NCBI RefSeq assembly: GCF_000971765.1 | Contig: NZ_CP010907.1 | Span: 583,501-647,500, forward strand | From: Candidatus Pantoea carbekii | Lineage (GTDB): Bacteria > Pseudomonadota > Gammaproteobacteria > Enterobacterales > Enterobacteriaceae | DNA: 64,000 nt | Direction of reading: 5' to 3' | Shown here: positions 45,917 through 55,754 of the stretch, piece after piece | Layout: every line of letters starts with the position of its first letter | Numbering within the stretch: position 1 is the stretch's first letter | Program-made: the position numbers and the translations under genes | Notes under the pieces: generated by a model | Seen by the model: only the letters and a program-made list of their open reading frames with translations | The model's database searches: none | What the model was told of the DNA's origin: nothing

Positions 45917-46503
45917 GATACATAAAGCCTCTACTGTTTTATCGGTATGCATATATGCTAACATTATAATGTAATTTATAGAAAAAATCCTACATTATAA
46001 ATATGATTTTTACAATCAACATTTACTATCATACATTGAATATATAGCCGCTATTTTCTAATACGTAATATAAGTATAATTTTTATATTAACATGAAAAA
46101 TCATTTAAGTATTTTAAACTTACTTAAGATCCTTTTTGTCACCATTATCTTTATCTGTAATTAAATATTATTAATATATGCTAATATTCATTCTGAATCA
46201 AATAGTACTACTATTTTAATCTATTGATCTCACTTAGATCAACTTTATGCTTTTTAATATTTTCTAATGTATATCTCATTAAAAAATAGTAAACTATTAA
46301 ATATTTTTAATTCAAAGTATTTTAAGAACAAAGGATAGTACAAGATATATATGATAGTCATAAAAAAATCAAAACTAATCCTACTGAAATACGAATCTAA
46401 TTTATACAAATTACTTCATTGATATGCTCTAAAACGATCAACAAATCAAATAAGTATTTTAACTTATATAAAATTCATAAAAATATTTTAAGGATTTCAC
46501 TAA
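45917..46503. other. AT-rich gap between divergent aroL and proC
   Basis: Close to 590 bases, about the size of the yaiI interval in E. coli, but no YaiI-like sequence is seen. It must hold both promoters; none is clear. Confidence 0.5.
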
Positions 46504-47313
46504 ATGTTAGAAAAAAAAATTGGATTTATAGGCGGTGGCAATATGGCAAAAACTATTATTTCTGCACTAGTAAAGAATTCAAATATCATTCCTACTAATA
46601 TTTGGGTATACGATCGTAAATTAGATACTAATAAAAAAATTTCACAACAATATGGTATCACTGCTGCAGAAACTGCGAATAGCCTAGCAAGTGAAGTTGA
46701 TATACTACTAGGTACTGTTAAACCTAATATAATCCTAAATGTTTTTAAAAATTTATCTAATAATTTAAAAAAAAATACATTAATAGTTTCAATTGCGCCA
46801 GGTGTAACACTTAAGGCCCTTGCTTCAGTATTGGGTAAAAAATGCAAAATTATTCGCATCATGCCAAATATTCCGTTACTAATTAACCAAGGTATGATTT
46901 CGGTCACACCTAATAAAATGGTGGAAAAAAAAGAAGTAAATGAAATTATTGAAATTTTTGAAAAATTTGGTAAAACTGAAATTGTTAGTGAAGATTTAAT
47001 TCATACAGTAGTAGGTATCAGTGCTTCAGCGCCAGCATATGTATTTATGTTTATCGAAGCTATGGCTGATGCGGCAGTATTAGGCGGTATGCCACGCGAT
47101 CAGGCATACCGATTTGCTGTTCAAACTGTACAAGGGTCCGCACAGATGATTGTAGAAACTGGTAAACATCCGGGCGAATTGAAAGATATAGTATGCTCGC
47201 CTGCTGGAACTACCATTACAGCAGTAAAAGTATTAGAAGAACAAGGTTTTCGTGCAGCAGTAATTAAAGCAATTCAGCAATGTATAGCCAAATCCGAAAC
47301 TCTTACTCAATAA
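46504..47313 (+). CDS. proC: Pyrroline-5-carboxylate reductase
   Basis: Last step of proline synthesis, reducing pyrroline-5-carboxylate with NAD(P)H. The 269 residues equal the E. coli length. The Rossmann motif GFIGGGNMAK is at 7-16; RIMPNIPLLINQG, GISASAPAYVFMFIEAMADAAVLGG and the C-terminal signature SPAGTTITAV are present. AAGGA lies upstream of the ATG. The gene has an A9 run in codons 3-6 (46511-46519) and a second long A run near codon 87, both possible slippage points, but the frame is intact. Confidence 0.97.
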   Translation: MLEKKIGFIGGGNMAKTIISALVKNSNIIPTNIWVYDRKLDTNKKISQQYGITAAETANSLASEVDILLGTVKPNIILNVFKNLSNNLKKNTLIVSIAPGVTLKALASVLGKKCKIIRIMPNIPLLINQGMISVTPNKMVEKKEVNEIIEIFEKFGKTEIVSEDLIHTVVGISASAPAYVFMFIEAMADAAVLGGMPRDQAYRFAVQTVQGSAQMIVETGKHPGELKDIVCSPAGTTITAVKVLEEQGFRAAVIKAIQQCIAKSETLTQ

Positions 47314-47899
47314 AAATTAGTATTATAATTTGTTATTTAAGTAATTGTATAAGAAAGAATTATTATTCTAGGATGTTTTTTCAATGAGTAAAAATATCTT
47401 TTTTTAAGTAATTTAATCGGAAAATTTTATGAATATTATTTTCAAAGGCAACATAAATATTTATGAGAAATATATTATATATAATCCTATTAATAATAAA
47501 TTCTTGTATATATAATATAACCTGTTTTATATACTACTAATCACTAGATAAACTGTTTTTGCATTGTCATAAAATGATGATTTATCAAGCAATTTAATGT
47601 GATAGATTTAGTAAAAACCGATTAATTAATCTGTACAAGACAAGACCTATTTAAACAAAAAAGAACTAACGCTATGATACAATCACAATACTACATTGAT
47701 AGTATAATATGACCTTAAGATTCTAAAATATAATTTTGATATCTCAAATAGTTATCCTCTTATTTGATTAAAGGAAAATTTCGACATAAATTGTTATTTT
47801 CCATATTTCTGTATTATTTAAAACAAAATCTTTATAACATAATAACATTAGAACTGAAAAATTATATTTAAACGATCAATATTATTGATATGCAATATG
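47314..47899. other. AT-rich gap between proC and crl
   Basis: Nearly 590 bases between convergent genes, with no gene recognised. proC and crl are about 150 kb apart in E. coli, so a large deletion or rearrangement lies here. Confidence 0.5.
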
Positions 47900-48304
47900 T
47901 TATGAAACAGTAATTTTAATTAACTCATCCTTAAAACCAATCGCTGGTTTAAGATCTATGTTTAACTCTTTTAAAGTAGCTTGTAAACGCATATAAAAAT
48001 TAAGAAGTGTACTTTTTACTTTTTCATTGTTTTCTTTTCCCTGAATCAAACTGACACTCCAATTGCCATTTTTATCAAACAAGCCAAAATAGTATTCATA
48101 TGAAAAATGATCTTGCTGTACGTGTAAATTGAGCCACCATCCCCAGAATTCACGACTCTCTGGTGAAGGTTTCACACTAACGCAAACAGCCAAACAATCG
48201 AAAAAAAAGCTAGTTTCCTCACATTTTGTTTCGCGGATGTATGGACCTAGTTCAGTAAAACGTTTCAGTAACTGGGCATAAGAACCGCTTATCATGATGC
48301 TCAC
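47900..48304 (-). CDS. crl: Sigma factor-binding protein Crl
   Basis: In E. coli, Crl binds the stationary-phase sigma factor RpoS and promotes its association with RNA polymerase core. The 134 residues compare with 133 and align without large gaps: LGPYIRETKCEE, FFFDCLAVCVSVKP and ESREFWGWW are nearly identical, including Asp36 and Arg51 reported to matter for RpoS binding. Conservation of this core suggests purifying selection. RpoS is usually lost from ancient symbionts; whether it exists here cannot be seen in this window. gmhA follows 1 kb away on the same strand, as the two are loosely linked in E. coli. Confidence 0.92.
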   Translation of the reverse strand: MSIMISGSYAQLLKRFTELGPYIRETKCEETSFFFDCLAVCVSVKPSPESREFWGWWLNLHVQQDHFSYEYYFGLFDKNGNWSVSLIQGKENNEKVKSTLLNFYMRLQATLKELNIDLKPAIGFKDELIKITVS

Positions 48305-49328
48305 TCTCCCTTAAATACATTACATAAACATATTTTAAACAAAGTTATCTATTTTAATTGATCATTATTAGTAGAATATTTCCGATTTTACTTATCTTCA
48401 AAGCTACTAGTAAAATATTTTCTAATTTCAAAATTACTGTCAATTTAATAAGGATCTTTGATTCAATTTATAAAAAAAACAAGAAAATTTTAGGTATACA
48501 AAAGCAAATTATATGTGTAAATTTATGTTTTTTTTAGATGTTCTATGTTTTAGAATTATGTAAAATAATAAAAATATTAATTTTAGAGTCAATGAATTTT
48601 CAATAAATAGTTAAATTTACATATGTTTAAGTCTGAATTACCTATATCATGATCTATTTTAAAATAAACAATACATTTATACGTTAAAAAACATGTATTC
48701 AGTTTCGCGAAAATAGAGCAAATATTTGCATTTCGAATTCAAAATTTTATCCTTGTATTAGTTATAAAAATTAATATAATAACCAAGAAACTAATATTTG
48801 ATTGACATCATAATTAAAATATAGATATTAAAAACACCACAGTATAAATTTTAGTATAGATTATCTTTGTGTATGCTTTGTAAGCACTAATTTTTAACTA
48901 ATTTCGTGAACAGACTTTTCGTTATTAGTTTAATATGAGTAATAACGTATTATATTCAGAAAATATTTTTAAAATTTTAGCAATTAAAAATTTATTTTAA
49001 AATAAAAAATCAACAAAATTGATATACAAGAAATTATATATTCATAAATAACATACTGTTATTAATTTTATACATAAATAACAAATTTTTTCTTCTTATC
49101 TACAATTGCTACTAAATTAATTACGTTTTAAAAACTTGTATAGACAATTCAAAAATTTTTTTGATGATAAACATCATAGAGCAAAAAGTGCGAAAAGATC
49201 ATTATCTAAACTAATAAAAAATTTAACTTATTAATAAATTAATAAGTTAACTATCAATTTAATAAAATTAAATATTTTTTTCAAAATACAATATGTATAA
49301 AATGTTATTAAAAATGATTAAGCATAGA
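48305..49328. other. 1-kb AT-rich gap between crl and gmhA
   Basis: No gene is seen. A perfect 13-bp AT-only inverted repeat with a 2-base loop (49223-49235 and 49238-49250) lies about 80 bases after the gmhA stop and could stabilise or end its message, but its length is near what chance gives in such AT-rich DNA. Confidence 0.5.
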
Positions 49329-49910
49329 TTATGATCTTGCCATTTCTTTTTCAATCAAGAGAACAAGAATATGAATTATTTTAATGTGAATTTCCTGGAT
49401 GCGATCCGGATAACCAAAATATGGTACACAAATTTCAATATCTGCAGTACCAGCTATTTTCCCGCTATCATTACCCGTTAGAGTAATAATTTTCATATTC
49501 TTCGAACGTGCTACTTCAATCGCTTTAATTATGTTATTTGAGTTTCCTGAAGTTGATAAGGCTAATAATACATCACCATCATTTGCTAGAGATTGAATAT
49601 AACGTGCAAAAATATATTCATAACCAAAATCATTACTCACGCAAGAAATATGACTAACATCAGAAATAGCAATAGCGGGATAACCAATACGATCATTACG
49701 ATAACATCCAGTTAATTCTTCAGCAAAATGCATAGCATCACAATGTGAACCACCGTTACCACATGCAAACACCTTATTACCTGCTTTAAAGCTATCAGAT
49801 AGTAATAATGCCGCATTGTTAATCTTAAAAAGATTTCCTTGATCTTTTATAAAGAAACTAAGTGTATCAGCTGCTTCATTAAATTGCGATCTAATAATAT
49901 CCTGATACAT
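49329..49910 (-). CDS. gmhA: Sedoheptulose 7-phosphate isomerase
   Basis: Makes D-glycero-D-manno-heptose 7-phosphate, the first step to the ADP-heptose of the LPS inner core. The 193 residues compare with 192 in E. coli. SIS-domain motifs are in order: [20 protein letters not shown] with His61 and Glu65, [11 protein letters not shown], and the zinc/active-site residues Gln172 and His180. The start [17 protein letters not shown] fits the family. Together with lpxH it indicates a retained heptose-containing LPS. Confidence 0.96.
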   Translation of the reverse strand: MYQDIIRSQFNEAADTLSFFIKDQGNLFKINNAALLLSDSFKAGNKVFACGNGGSHCDAMHFAEELTGCYRNDRIGYPAIAISDVSHISCVSNDFGYEYIFARYIQSLANDGDVLLALSTSGNSNNIIKAIEVARSKNMKIITLTGNDSGKIAGTADIEICVPYFGYPDRIQEIHIKIIHILVLLIEKEMARS

Positions 49911-50363
49911 TATAATTTCCTTTAAAGAAAATTTAGTTCTTCGAGTTTAATAGAACTATGAAGAATTTCAAGTATTTTAATAAAACAAATTTTTCGTTTA
50001 TTTATTAAATAGTTAAATTAATTCTATAATATTTTAGAATAGGATGCTTTAAAATACTAATGCGGCAATAGCATATCTCAGATTTAAACGATATTGCTAA
50101 GTAATACTATTATATTTGAGTATAAATTTTTGTAAATAAAAATTTAGATTGCAATACTTATCTAATTTATTCAATTCACTTAAGATAAAAAATATACTGA
50201 TAAATTTTTTGTGCTGTAAAGCTTTTTTTTCAAAAAACGCCAAAATGGCAACAATAAATAGAAGAGTTCATACAATTATAAATAATCTATTTATATTTTG
50301 TTAAATGTATAATACAACGTATTATACATACAATGTATATTACTAAAATAATGAGATATTAAT
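49911..50363. other. AT-rich gap before hpxK with a small inverted repeat
   Basis: About 450 bases without a gene. ATGTATAATAC (50305-50315) and GTATTATACAT (50319-50329) form an 11-bp perfect hairpin 35 bases after the hpxK stop. There is no T-tract, so a terminator role is doubtful. Confidence 0.5.
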
Positions 50364-51617
50364 TTAGTCTAACTTCGTACTTAAATTATATACAGCTTGT
50401 AAATATGCTTTTATACCTAATGACACATCGTCAGTTTGAACCATTTCTGTAGGATGATGACTAATGCCCCGATAATTACGTATAAACAGCATACCAACAG
50501 GCCAACGTTCTGCTATAGCAATAGCATCGTGACCTGCACCACTTGGTATTTGTATGGTAGAACCTTGAATATTTTCTATTACTTGATTCAAAATCTGCTG
50601 CAAAGGCACATCACAATGCGTTACAGGCATACGGTAGTATTCAATTTGCCTAAATTTTAGCTTACGCTTTAATGCAATGTTTTCTGCTTTAGCTAAAAGT
50701 ATAGAAAGTAAATAATCGATCGCATTGTCTTGTGGTCCACGGATGTCAAGCGTTAGATTTACTTTACCAGGAATGACATTTGCAGCTCCTGGAAAACAGT
50801 TAATTTTACCTACAGTTGCTACTAGTTTTTGATTCATTTTAGAGGTGGTACGTTCAATAAATACTACCCATTCTGCTGCTGCTACTAATGCATCATTACG
50901 ATGTATCATAGGTACAGTACCAGCATGACCTGCTTCTCCGTTAAAATGACAATCAAGGCGACGTGCACCATTGATTGCTGTAACTACACCCAATGCTAAA
51001 CCTTCTTGCTCTAAACACGGTCCTTGTTCAATATGTAATTCAAGATAAGCAATTATATCTGTAGTTTTTCGTTCCGCTTCTTTAATTTTTTTTGCATCTA
51101 ATCCCGCATTCTGCATTGCTTGTTTTACGGTAATGTTATCTACATCAGTATAATTGATCCACTCGTCTTTCCATGTGCCTGTAATGCCGTGACTACCAAG
51201 AAATGTAATACCAAAGCGTGTACCTTCTTCGTCTCCAAAACCTACCACCTCAATAGCCACACGAAGATATTTTTGATGATCATATAACCACTGTACAATT
51301 TCAATAGCACTTAGTACACCTAATATACCATCGTAACGCCCAGCATTGCGTACTGTATCAAGATGAGATCCTAATAGTAAAGCAGGTGCGCCTGGTAAAA
51401 GTGATTCATAACGACCACAAATGTTACCAACAGTATCTTGCCAAACTGTCATTCCTGCGCTTTTCATCCATTCACCTACACAAATATTAGCACGTAGTTG
51501 TTCTGGAGATAAATAAAGACGTGTTATACCCTCTTCCTTTTCGCTACTAATCTGAGCCAATATATCACATCGCTTCATAACACGAACAGCCGCGGAATAT
51601 GCTTCAGTAGTACTCAT
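50364..51617 (-). CDS. hpxK: Allantoate amidohydrolase
   Basis: M20-family metallohydrolase predicted to cleave allantoate to ureidoglycine, ammonia and CO2. Using the ATG that overlaps the hpxJ stop (TAATG) gives 417 residues starting MSTTEAYSAAVRVMKRCD; an ATG five codons earlier is also possible. Metal ligands are visible: GSHLDTV (His85), GRYDGILG (Asp96), GDEEGTRF (Glu130-131), LELHIEQGP (His195) and a C-terminal GISHHPTE. GAGHDA is the substrate-binding region. The same family includes E. coli AllC and N-carbamoyl-amino-acid hydrolases, but coupling to hpxJ favours the allantoate assignment. Confidence 0.88.
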   Translation of the reverse strand: MSTTEAYSAAVRVMKRCDILAQISSEKEEGITRLYLSPEQLRANICVGEWMKSAGMTVWQDTVGNICGRYESLLPGAPALLLGSHLDTVRNAGRYDGILGVLSAIEIVQWLYDHQKYLRVAIEVVGFGDEEGTRFGITFLGSHGITGTWKDEWINYTDVDNITVKQAMQNAGLDAKKIKEAERKTTDIIAYLELHIEQGPCLEQEGLALGVVTAINGARRLDCHFNGEAGHAGTVPMIHRNDALVAAAEWVVFIERTTSKMNQKLVATVGKINCFPGAANVIPGKVNLTLDIRGPQDNAIDYLLSILLAKAENIALKRKLKFRQIEYYRMPVTHCDVPLQQILNQVIENIQGSTIQIPSGAGHDAIAIAERWPVGMLFIRNYRGISHHPTEMVQTDDVSLGIKAYLQAVYNLSTKLD

Positions 51618-52864
51618 TATACATTTATACATACTTGACTCCTATAGTAATCCCAAGCTGCCTGCATTGCAACACCTTGTACAATTTGAAAACCTTTATG
51701 ATTAAGTACTGCTTCAAGAGCTGTAAGAGTTTGCATGACACAATCTTTACGTGCATTGTACCCCATAGTACCAATACGCCATATTTTACCGTGTAATTGC
51801 CCAAAAGAAGTACCTATTTCAATTCCAAAATCTTCCAACATTAATTGACGTACCTGATCACCGTTAATACCGTTTGGAATTATTACTCCAAGAACGTTAT
51901 TCATTTTATGTCGCAAATCACCAAAGATTTTCAGACCCATTCCTTGGATCCCTTTTAGCAGTGCAGTACCATGTAAATGATGACGTGCTATGCTATTATC
52001 TATTCCTTCTTGTAGAAGAATGCGTGCACATTCACGAGCACCAAATAATGCAGTGGTAGCTTCTGTATGATGATTAAGACGCTCTGGTCCCCAATAATCC
52101 ATTACCATTCCAAGATCGAAATAATTTGAATAAATTACTTCGTCCTCACCATCTTGATGTAAAGCTGTTCGAATTCCTGCTTCAACACATTTACGTTTTC
52201 GAATAATTTCTTCTATTTGTGAACTTAAAGTAATCGGTGATGTACCAGAAGGACCAGAAAGACACTTTTGCATTCCTGCAGATACTGCATCTAATCCCCA
52301 TTCGTCAGTTTTTAAAGTATTTCCACCTACTGATGCTGTAGCATCAGTATAGAATAGTACATTGTGTTTTTTGCATATTATGCCTATTTCTATTAGCGGT
52401 TGTAACATAGTAGTTGAAGTATCACCTTGTACTGTTAGTAATAAACGAGGTTTGATACATTTAATAGCATCTTCTACCTGATCTGGAATAAATACTTTTC
52501 CCCAAGGTGCCTCAATAGAATATACTGTAGCACGACATCGACGAGCGATTTCACATAAAAGATGACCGAAACGTCCAAATACAAGCACTAAAACTTTATC
52601 ATTTGGACGAATAGTTGATAAGAGAATTGCTTCAATACCTGCACGTGAAGTACCGTTAATTAACAATGTCCAATGATTTTTTGTTAAAAATATACCACGG
52701 TATAACTCCATGACTTCATTCATATAATTTGTCATGACAGGATCATATTGGCCAATTAATTGACTTGACATAGCACGAAGTACACGTGGATCGACATTAA
52801 TTGGTCCTGGTCCCATCAATAGACGAGCTGGCGGGTTAATTTGCGAAAAATGACTTATATTCAC
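51617..52864 (-). CDS. hpxJ: Ureidoglycine aminotransferase
   Basis: PLP-dependent aminotransferase of the alanine-glyoxylate/serine-pyruvate family. In Klebsiella HpxJ moves the amino group of ureidoglycine to an oxo-acid, making oxalurate plus glycine or alanine. The 415 residues show GPGPINVDPRVL at the N-terminus, NGTSRAGIEA, TDATASVGG and the PLP lysine Lys200 in SAGMQKCLSGPSG. The C-terminal domain is complete. It is translated with hpxK (one-base overlap). The alternative is a generic alanine-glyoxylate aminotransferase; the eight-gene purine-ring context argues for ureidoglycine. Confidence 0.85.
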   Translation of the reverse strand: MNISHFSQINPPARLLMGPGPINVDPRVLRAMSSQLIGQYDPVMTNYMNEVMELYRGIFLTKNHWTLLINGTSRAGIEAILLSTIRPNDKVLVLVFGRFGHLLCEIARRCRATVYSIEAPWGKVFIPDQVEDAIKCIKPRLLLTVQGDTSTTMLQPLIEIGIICKKHNVLFYTDATASVGGNTLKTDEWGLDAVSAGMQKCLSGPSGTSPITLSSQIEEIIRKRKCVEAGIRTALHQDGEDEVIYSNYFDLGMVMDYWGPERLNHHTEATTALFGARECARILLQEGIDNSIARHHLHGTALLKGIQGMGLKIFGDLRHKMNNVLGVIIPNGINGDQVRQLMLEDFGIEIGTSFGQLHGKIWRIGTMGYNARKDCVMQTLTALEAVLNHKGFQIVQGVAMQAAWDYYRSQVCINV

Positions 52865-53954
52865 ATCATATTCCTTAATTAATAATTTTAAAATTAAAAG
52901 ATCAAGATAAATTTTAATGTCTGTATTTTCTTGTTTATTTTTATAGTGTATTAGTAAACATTTTTATATAAATTCACTATTTCTTAGTATGATTTTGTAT
53001 ATATTATTTTTGCATATATGAATTATGAAATAAATCACAACTAATTATTAATATTTTACATTTTATAATTAATTAATTATTAATCATTAATATATTTGAA
53101 CGATTGATTAAAAAGTTGATTTGATGAATTCGCTGAAATAGATAAATAGTTTTTTATTTTGATAAATTTTATAAAAAATATTAATTAAAAATAATTTTTA
53201 AAATGGAAAAATCCATATCAATTAAAAATAATTTCTAATATCTAAATGAATATGTTATTGATTTATCTTAAATTTTTTGTTTATAAATTTAAGATACCTT
53301 ATATATTATTACTTTATATTAAGGCCACTAAATTGGTAATTGGATAGCATGCACTCACTGATAAAATTTACTAAAATTTTAATATCATTAACTATTTTAA
53401 GTGTAATAACAAATGAATTTTGTTATTTTTTAACAAAAATATGCAAATAATATTAAACAATAAATTGATCAAACATTACCTCATGTTATATACTGGTCAA
53501 CTGAATATAAGAAATAGTATAATTAATTTATAGAATATGAAATTCTATAAATTAATTATAAAGGTAATTTTATATAAAATAGATGAGATCACTATAATAA
53601 TTCTTATAGTCGCTTATTATATCTGCTTGTTATAAAAATACATTAAATATAATGCATATGCTTATAAATATTTTATCCTATAGGTATTTTCAATACTTTA
53701 ATCCAATTTTCAATATGTTAAATTAGAATATTATAATCAAGAACTATAATACATTATTATTATGAAATACCATATTAGTACATAATGTTATACAATAGAT
53801 TTTGATTGTTTAATTGATTTTTTCAATTTTAGTTTTTTTCATTTAATTTAATACTAATCAAATTTATCATAGACATGATATTAAAAATTCAAACAACTCT
53901 TACTTTGTATTACATACCAAGTATATATTTTTATATTATAAAAGAATATTATTA
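52865..53954. other. 1.1-kb divergent intergenic region between hpxJ and hpxW
   Basis: No gene or regulator remnant is recognised. It separates the two divergent hpx operons and so must contain both promoters. It holds the 43-bp inverted repeat described separately. Confidence 0.55.
53518..53560. repeat. Perfect 19-bp inverted repeat inside the hpx divergent region
   Basis: Arm 53518-53536 (TATAATTAATTTATAGAAT) is the exact reverse complement of 53542-53560, with the loop ATGAA. It lies about 650 bases from the hpxJ start and 395 bases from the hpxW start. It could be a regulator site, a terminator remnant or a template-switch product. Confidence 0.75.
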
Positions 53955-55556
53955 ATGATACATAGCAATATAGCACCCTTGGGTATGGCAGTTACTCCTC
54001 ATCATCTTGCTAGTGAAAGTGCATTAGCAATTCTACGAGAAGGTGGTAATGCAATTGAAGCAATGGTTGCTGCTGCTTCAACTATTGCAGTAGTTTATCC
54101 ACATATGAATGGTTTAGGCGGGGATGGTTTTTGGCTAATTCTACCTCTTAATGGAGATCCAATAGCAATTGATGCTAGTGGAGTAGCCGGTTCACTAGCA
54201 AGTCGTGATTTCTACGATACTACAGTAGTAAATATCCCGTATCGTGGACCAAAAGCTGCTATTACAATAGCTGGTACTATAAGCGGTTGGCAAGAAGCAC
54301 TTAAACTATCACGAGAGATAAATATTACTACAATACCGTTCCCACTTTCACGTTTACTAGAAGATGCCATACGATATGCTGCTCATGGCATCCCCGTAAG
54401 TGAATCACAAAATAAAGCAACATATAGTAAACAACATGAACTAAAATGTCAGCCAGGTTTTTCTTCTACTTTTCTACCAAACGATAATGTACCTGAGGTT
54501 GGTAGTCGTTTTATGCAACCAGCTCTAGCAAATATCTTTAGCATAATGAGTCAATATGGTTTAGAAAGCTTTTATCGTGGAGAAATAGCTTGTCATATAG
54601 CACATGAAATGAAAGTCGTAGGTATGCCTATTACATTAAAAGATTTACAAGGTTATCGTGCCCACCGTTGTCATCCTTTGCGACTGTTACATAGTCAAGG
54701 AAATATTTGGAATATAGGGGCACCAACACAAGGTTTAATAGCTCTAATAATTCTTGGCATTACTGATCGTTTAAATATGATACACAGTGACGAAACACAA
54801 ACTATACACCGTATTATAGAAGCAACTAAACAGGCATTTATGCTACGTAATAAATACATTACAGATCCTAAAGATATTAAAATCAATATTCAAGAATTAC
54901 TAAATGCAGATTATTTAAATTTCTTAGCATCACAAATTAGCGATGATGCTATCTCGCTTTATAAAGATAGCAATAGATACGAAACAGGTGACACAGTGTG
55001 GATGGGCACTATAGATAAAAACGGTCTCGCTGTTTCTTTTATTCAAAGTCTTTATCACGAATTTGGCAGTGGCGTCGTACTTAATGAAACTGGTATCACT
55101 TGGCAAAATCGAGGAGCAACATTCAATTTGCAATCTGGTCACCTGTTAGAACTGCAGCCAGGTAAAAAACCATTTCATACTCTCAATCCTGCTGCTGCAC
55201 GCTTAAAAAATGGTGATGTTATGATCTATGGATCCATGGGTGGTGACGGGCAACCTCAAACACAAGCAGCAATTTTTACTCATCATGTACTTCAAGGATT
55301 GCCATTGCAAGAAACGATTAGTGCTCCACGTTGGTTACTAGGGCGCACCTGGGGTGAGTTGTCTGATTCAATTAAACTGGAATCTCGCATTTCTAAAAAA
55401 GTAGTTAAAAAATTAAAAAAATTAGGGCATCCGATTGAATTAATTTCAAACTTTAGTGAAATAGTCGGTCATGCTGGTGCAATTATTAGGCATAAAAATG
55501 GCATGTTAGAAGGTGCTTTTGATCCACGTAGTAACGGTAGTGCTGCAGGTTTTTAA
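53955..55556 (+). CDS. hpxW: Oxamate amidohydrolase (gamma-glutamyltransferase family)
   Basis: N-terminal-nucleophile hydrolase of the gamma-glutamyltransferase superfamily. The Klebsiella homologue HpxW hydrolyses oxamate to oxalate and ammonia after autocleavage into two chains. The 533 residues have GGNAIEAMVAAAST and NGLGGDGFW in the N-terminal part and the predicted cleavage/nucleophile Thr347 in ETGDTVWMGTID. FGSGVVLNETGI, MGGDGQPQTQA and the C-terminal ending GSAAGF are typical. There is no signal peptide, so it should be cytoplasmic, unlike periplasmic GGT. First gene of hpxWXYZ; the Shine-Dalgarno sequence is weak. Confidence 0.85.
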   Translation: MIHSNIAPLGMAVTPHHLASESALAILREGGNAIEAMVAAASTIAVVYPHMNGLGGDGFWLILPLNGDPIAIDASGVAGSLASRDFYDTTVVNIPYRGPKAAITIAGTISGWQEALKLSREINITTIPFPLSRLLEDAIRYAAHGIPVSESQNKATYSKQHELKCQPGFSSTFLPNDNVPEVGSRFMQPALANIFSIMSQYGLESFYRGEIACHIAHEMKVVGMPITLKDLQGYRAHRCHPLRLLHSQGNIWNIGAPTQGLIALIILGITDRLNMIHSDETQTIHRIIEATKQAFMLRNKYITDPKDIKINIQELLNADYLNFLASQISDDAISLYKDSNRYETGDTVWMGTIDKNGLAVSFIQSLYHEFGSGVVLNETGITWQNRGATFNLQSGHLLELQPGKKPFHTLNPAAARLKNGDVMIYGSMGGDGQPQTQAAIFTHHVLQGLPLQETISAPRWLLGRTWGELSDSIKLESRISKKVVKKLKKLGHPIELISNFSEIVGHAGAIIRHKNGMLEGAFDPRSNGSAAGF

Positions 55557-55568
55557 TGGAGATTATCA

Positions 55569-55754
55569 ATGAGTTTAGAATTAAACTGGGTACTTTATAT
55601 TAATCAAATGGAACAAATACTCTCACTAAATTTAGATGACATATCCAGAGTTAATCTATTAATACAGTGTAAACGTATTGCTATAATAGCAGAGCCACTC
55701 ATGATGTATAAACTTGATGACCGACTAGAAGTAGCAGGGGTCTTTCATCCATGA
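55569..55754 (+). CDS. hpxX: Small AtzG/GatC-like amidase partner
   Basis: A 61-residue protein of the DUF4089 type (AtzG-like), related in fold to GatC and thought to be a structural partner of the amidase encoded next. LNWVLYINQMEQILSLNLD at the start and the ending [10 protein letters not shown] fit the family pattern (a helical hairpin then ...PVFRP). It has a GGAG sequence before its ATG and overlaps hpxY by four bases (ATGA). The short length and AT bias make it easy to miss, but order and spacing are as in hpxWXYZ of Klebsiella. Confidence 0.8.
   Translation: MSLELNWVLYINQMEQILSLNLDDISRVNLLIQCKRIAIIAEPLMMYKLDDRLEVAGVFHP

Noticed and set aside
49223..49250. 13-bp perfect AT-only hairpin after gmhA
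   Set aside because: Near chance expectation in DNA this AT-rich; kept only as a note in the gap entry.
50305..50329. 11-bp perfect hairpin after hpxK
   Set aside because: Stems of this length are expected by chance in tens of kilobases of this AT content, and no T-tract follows.
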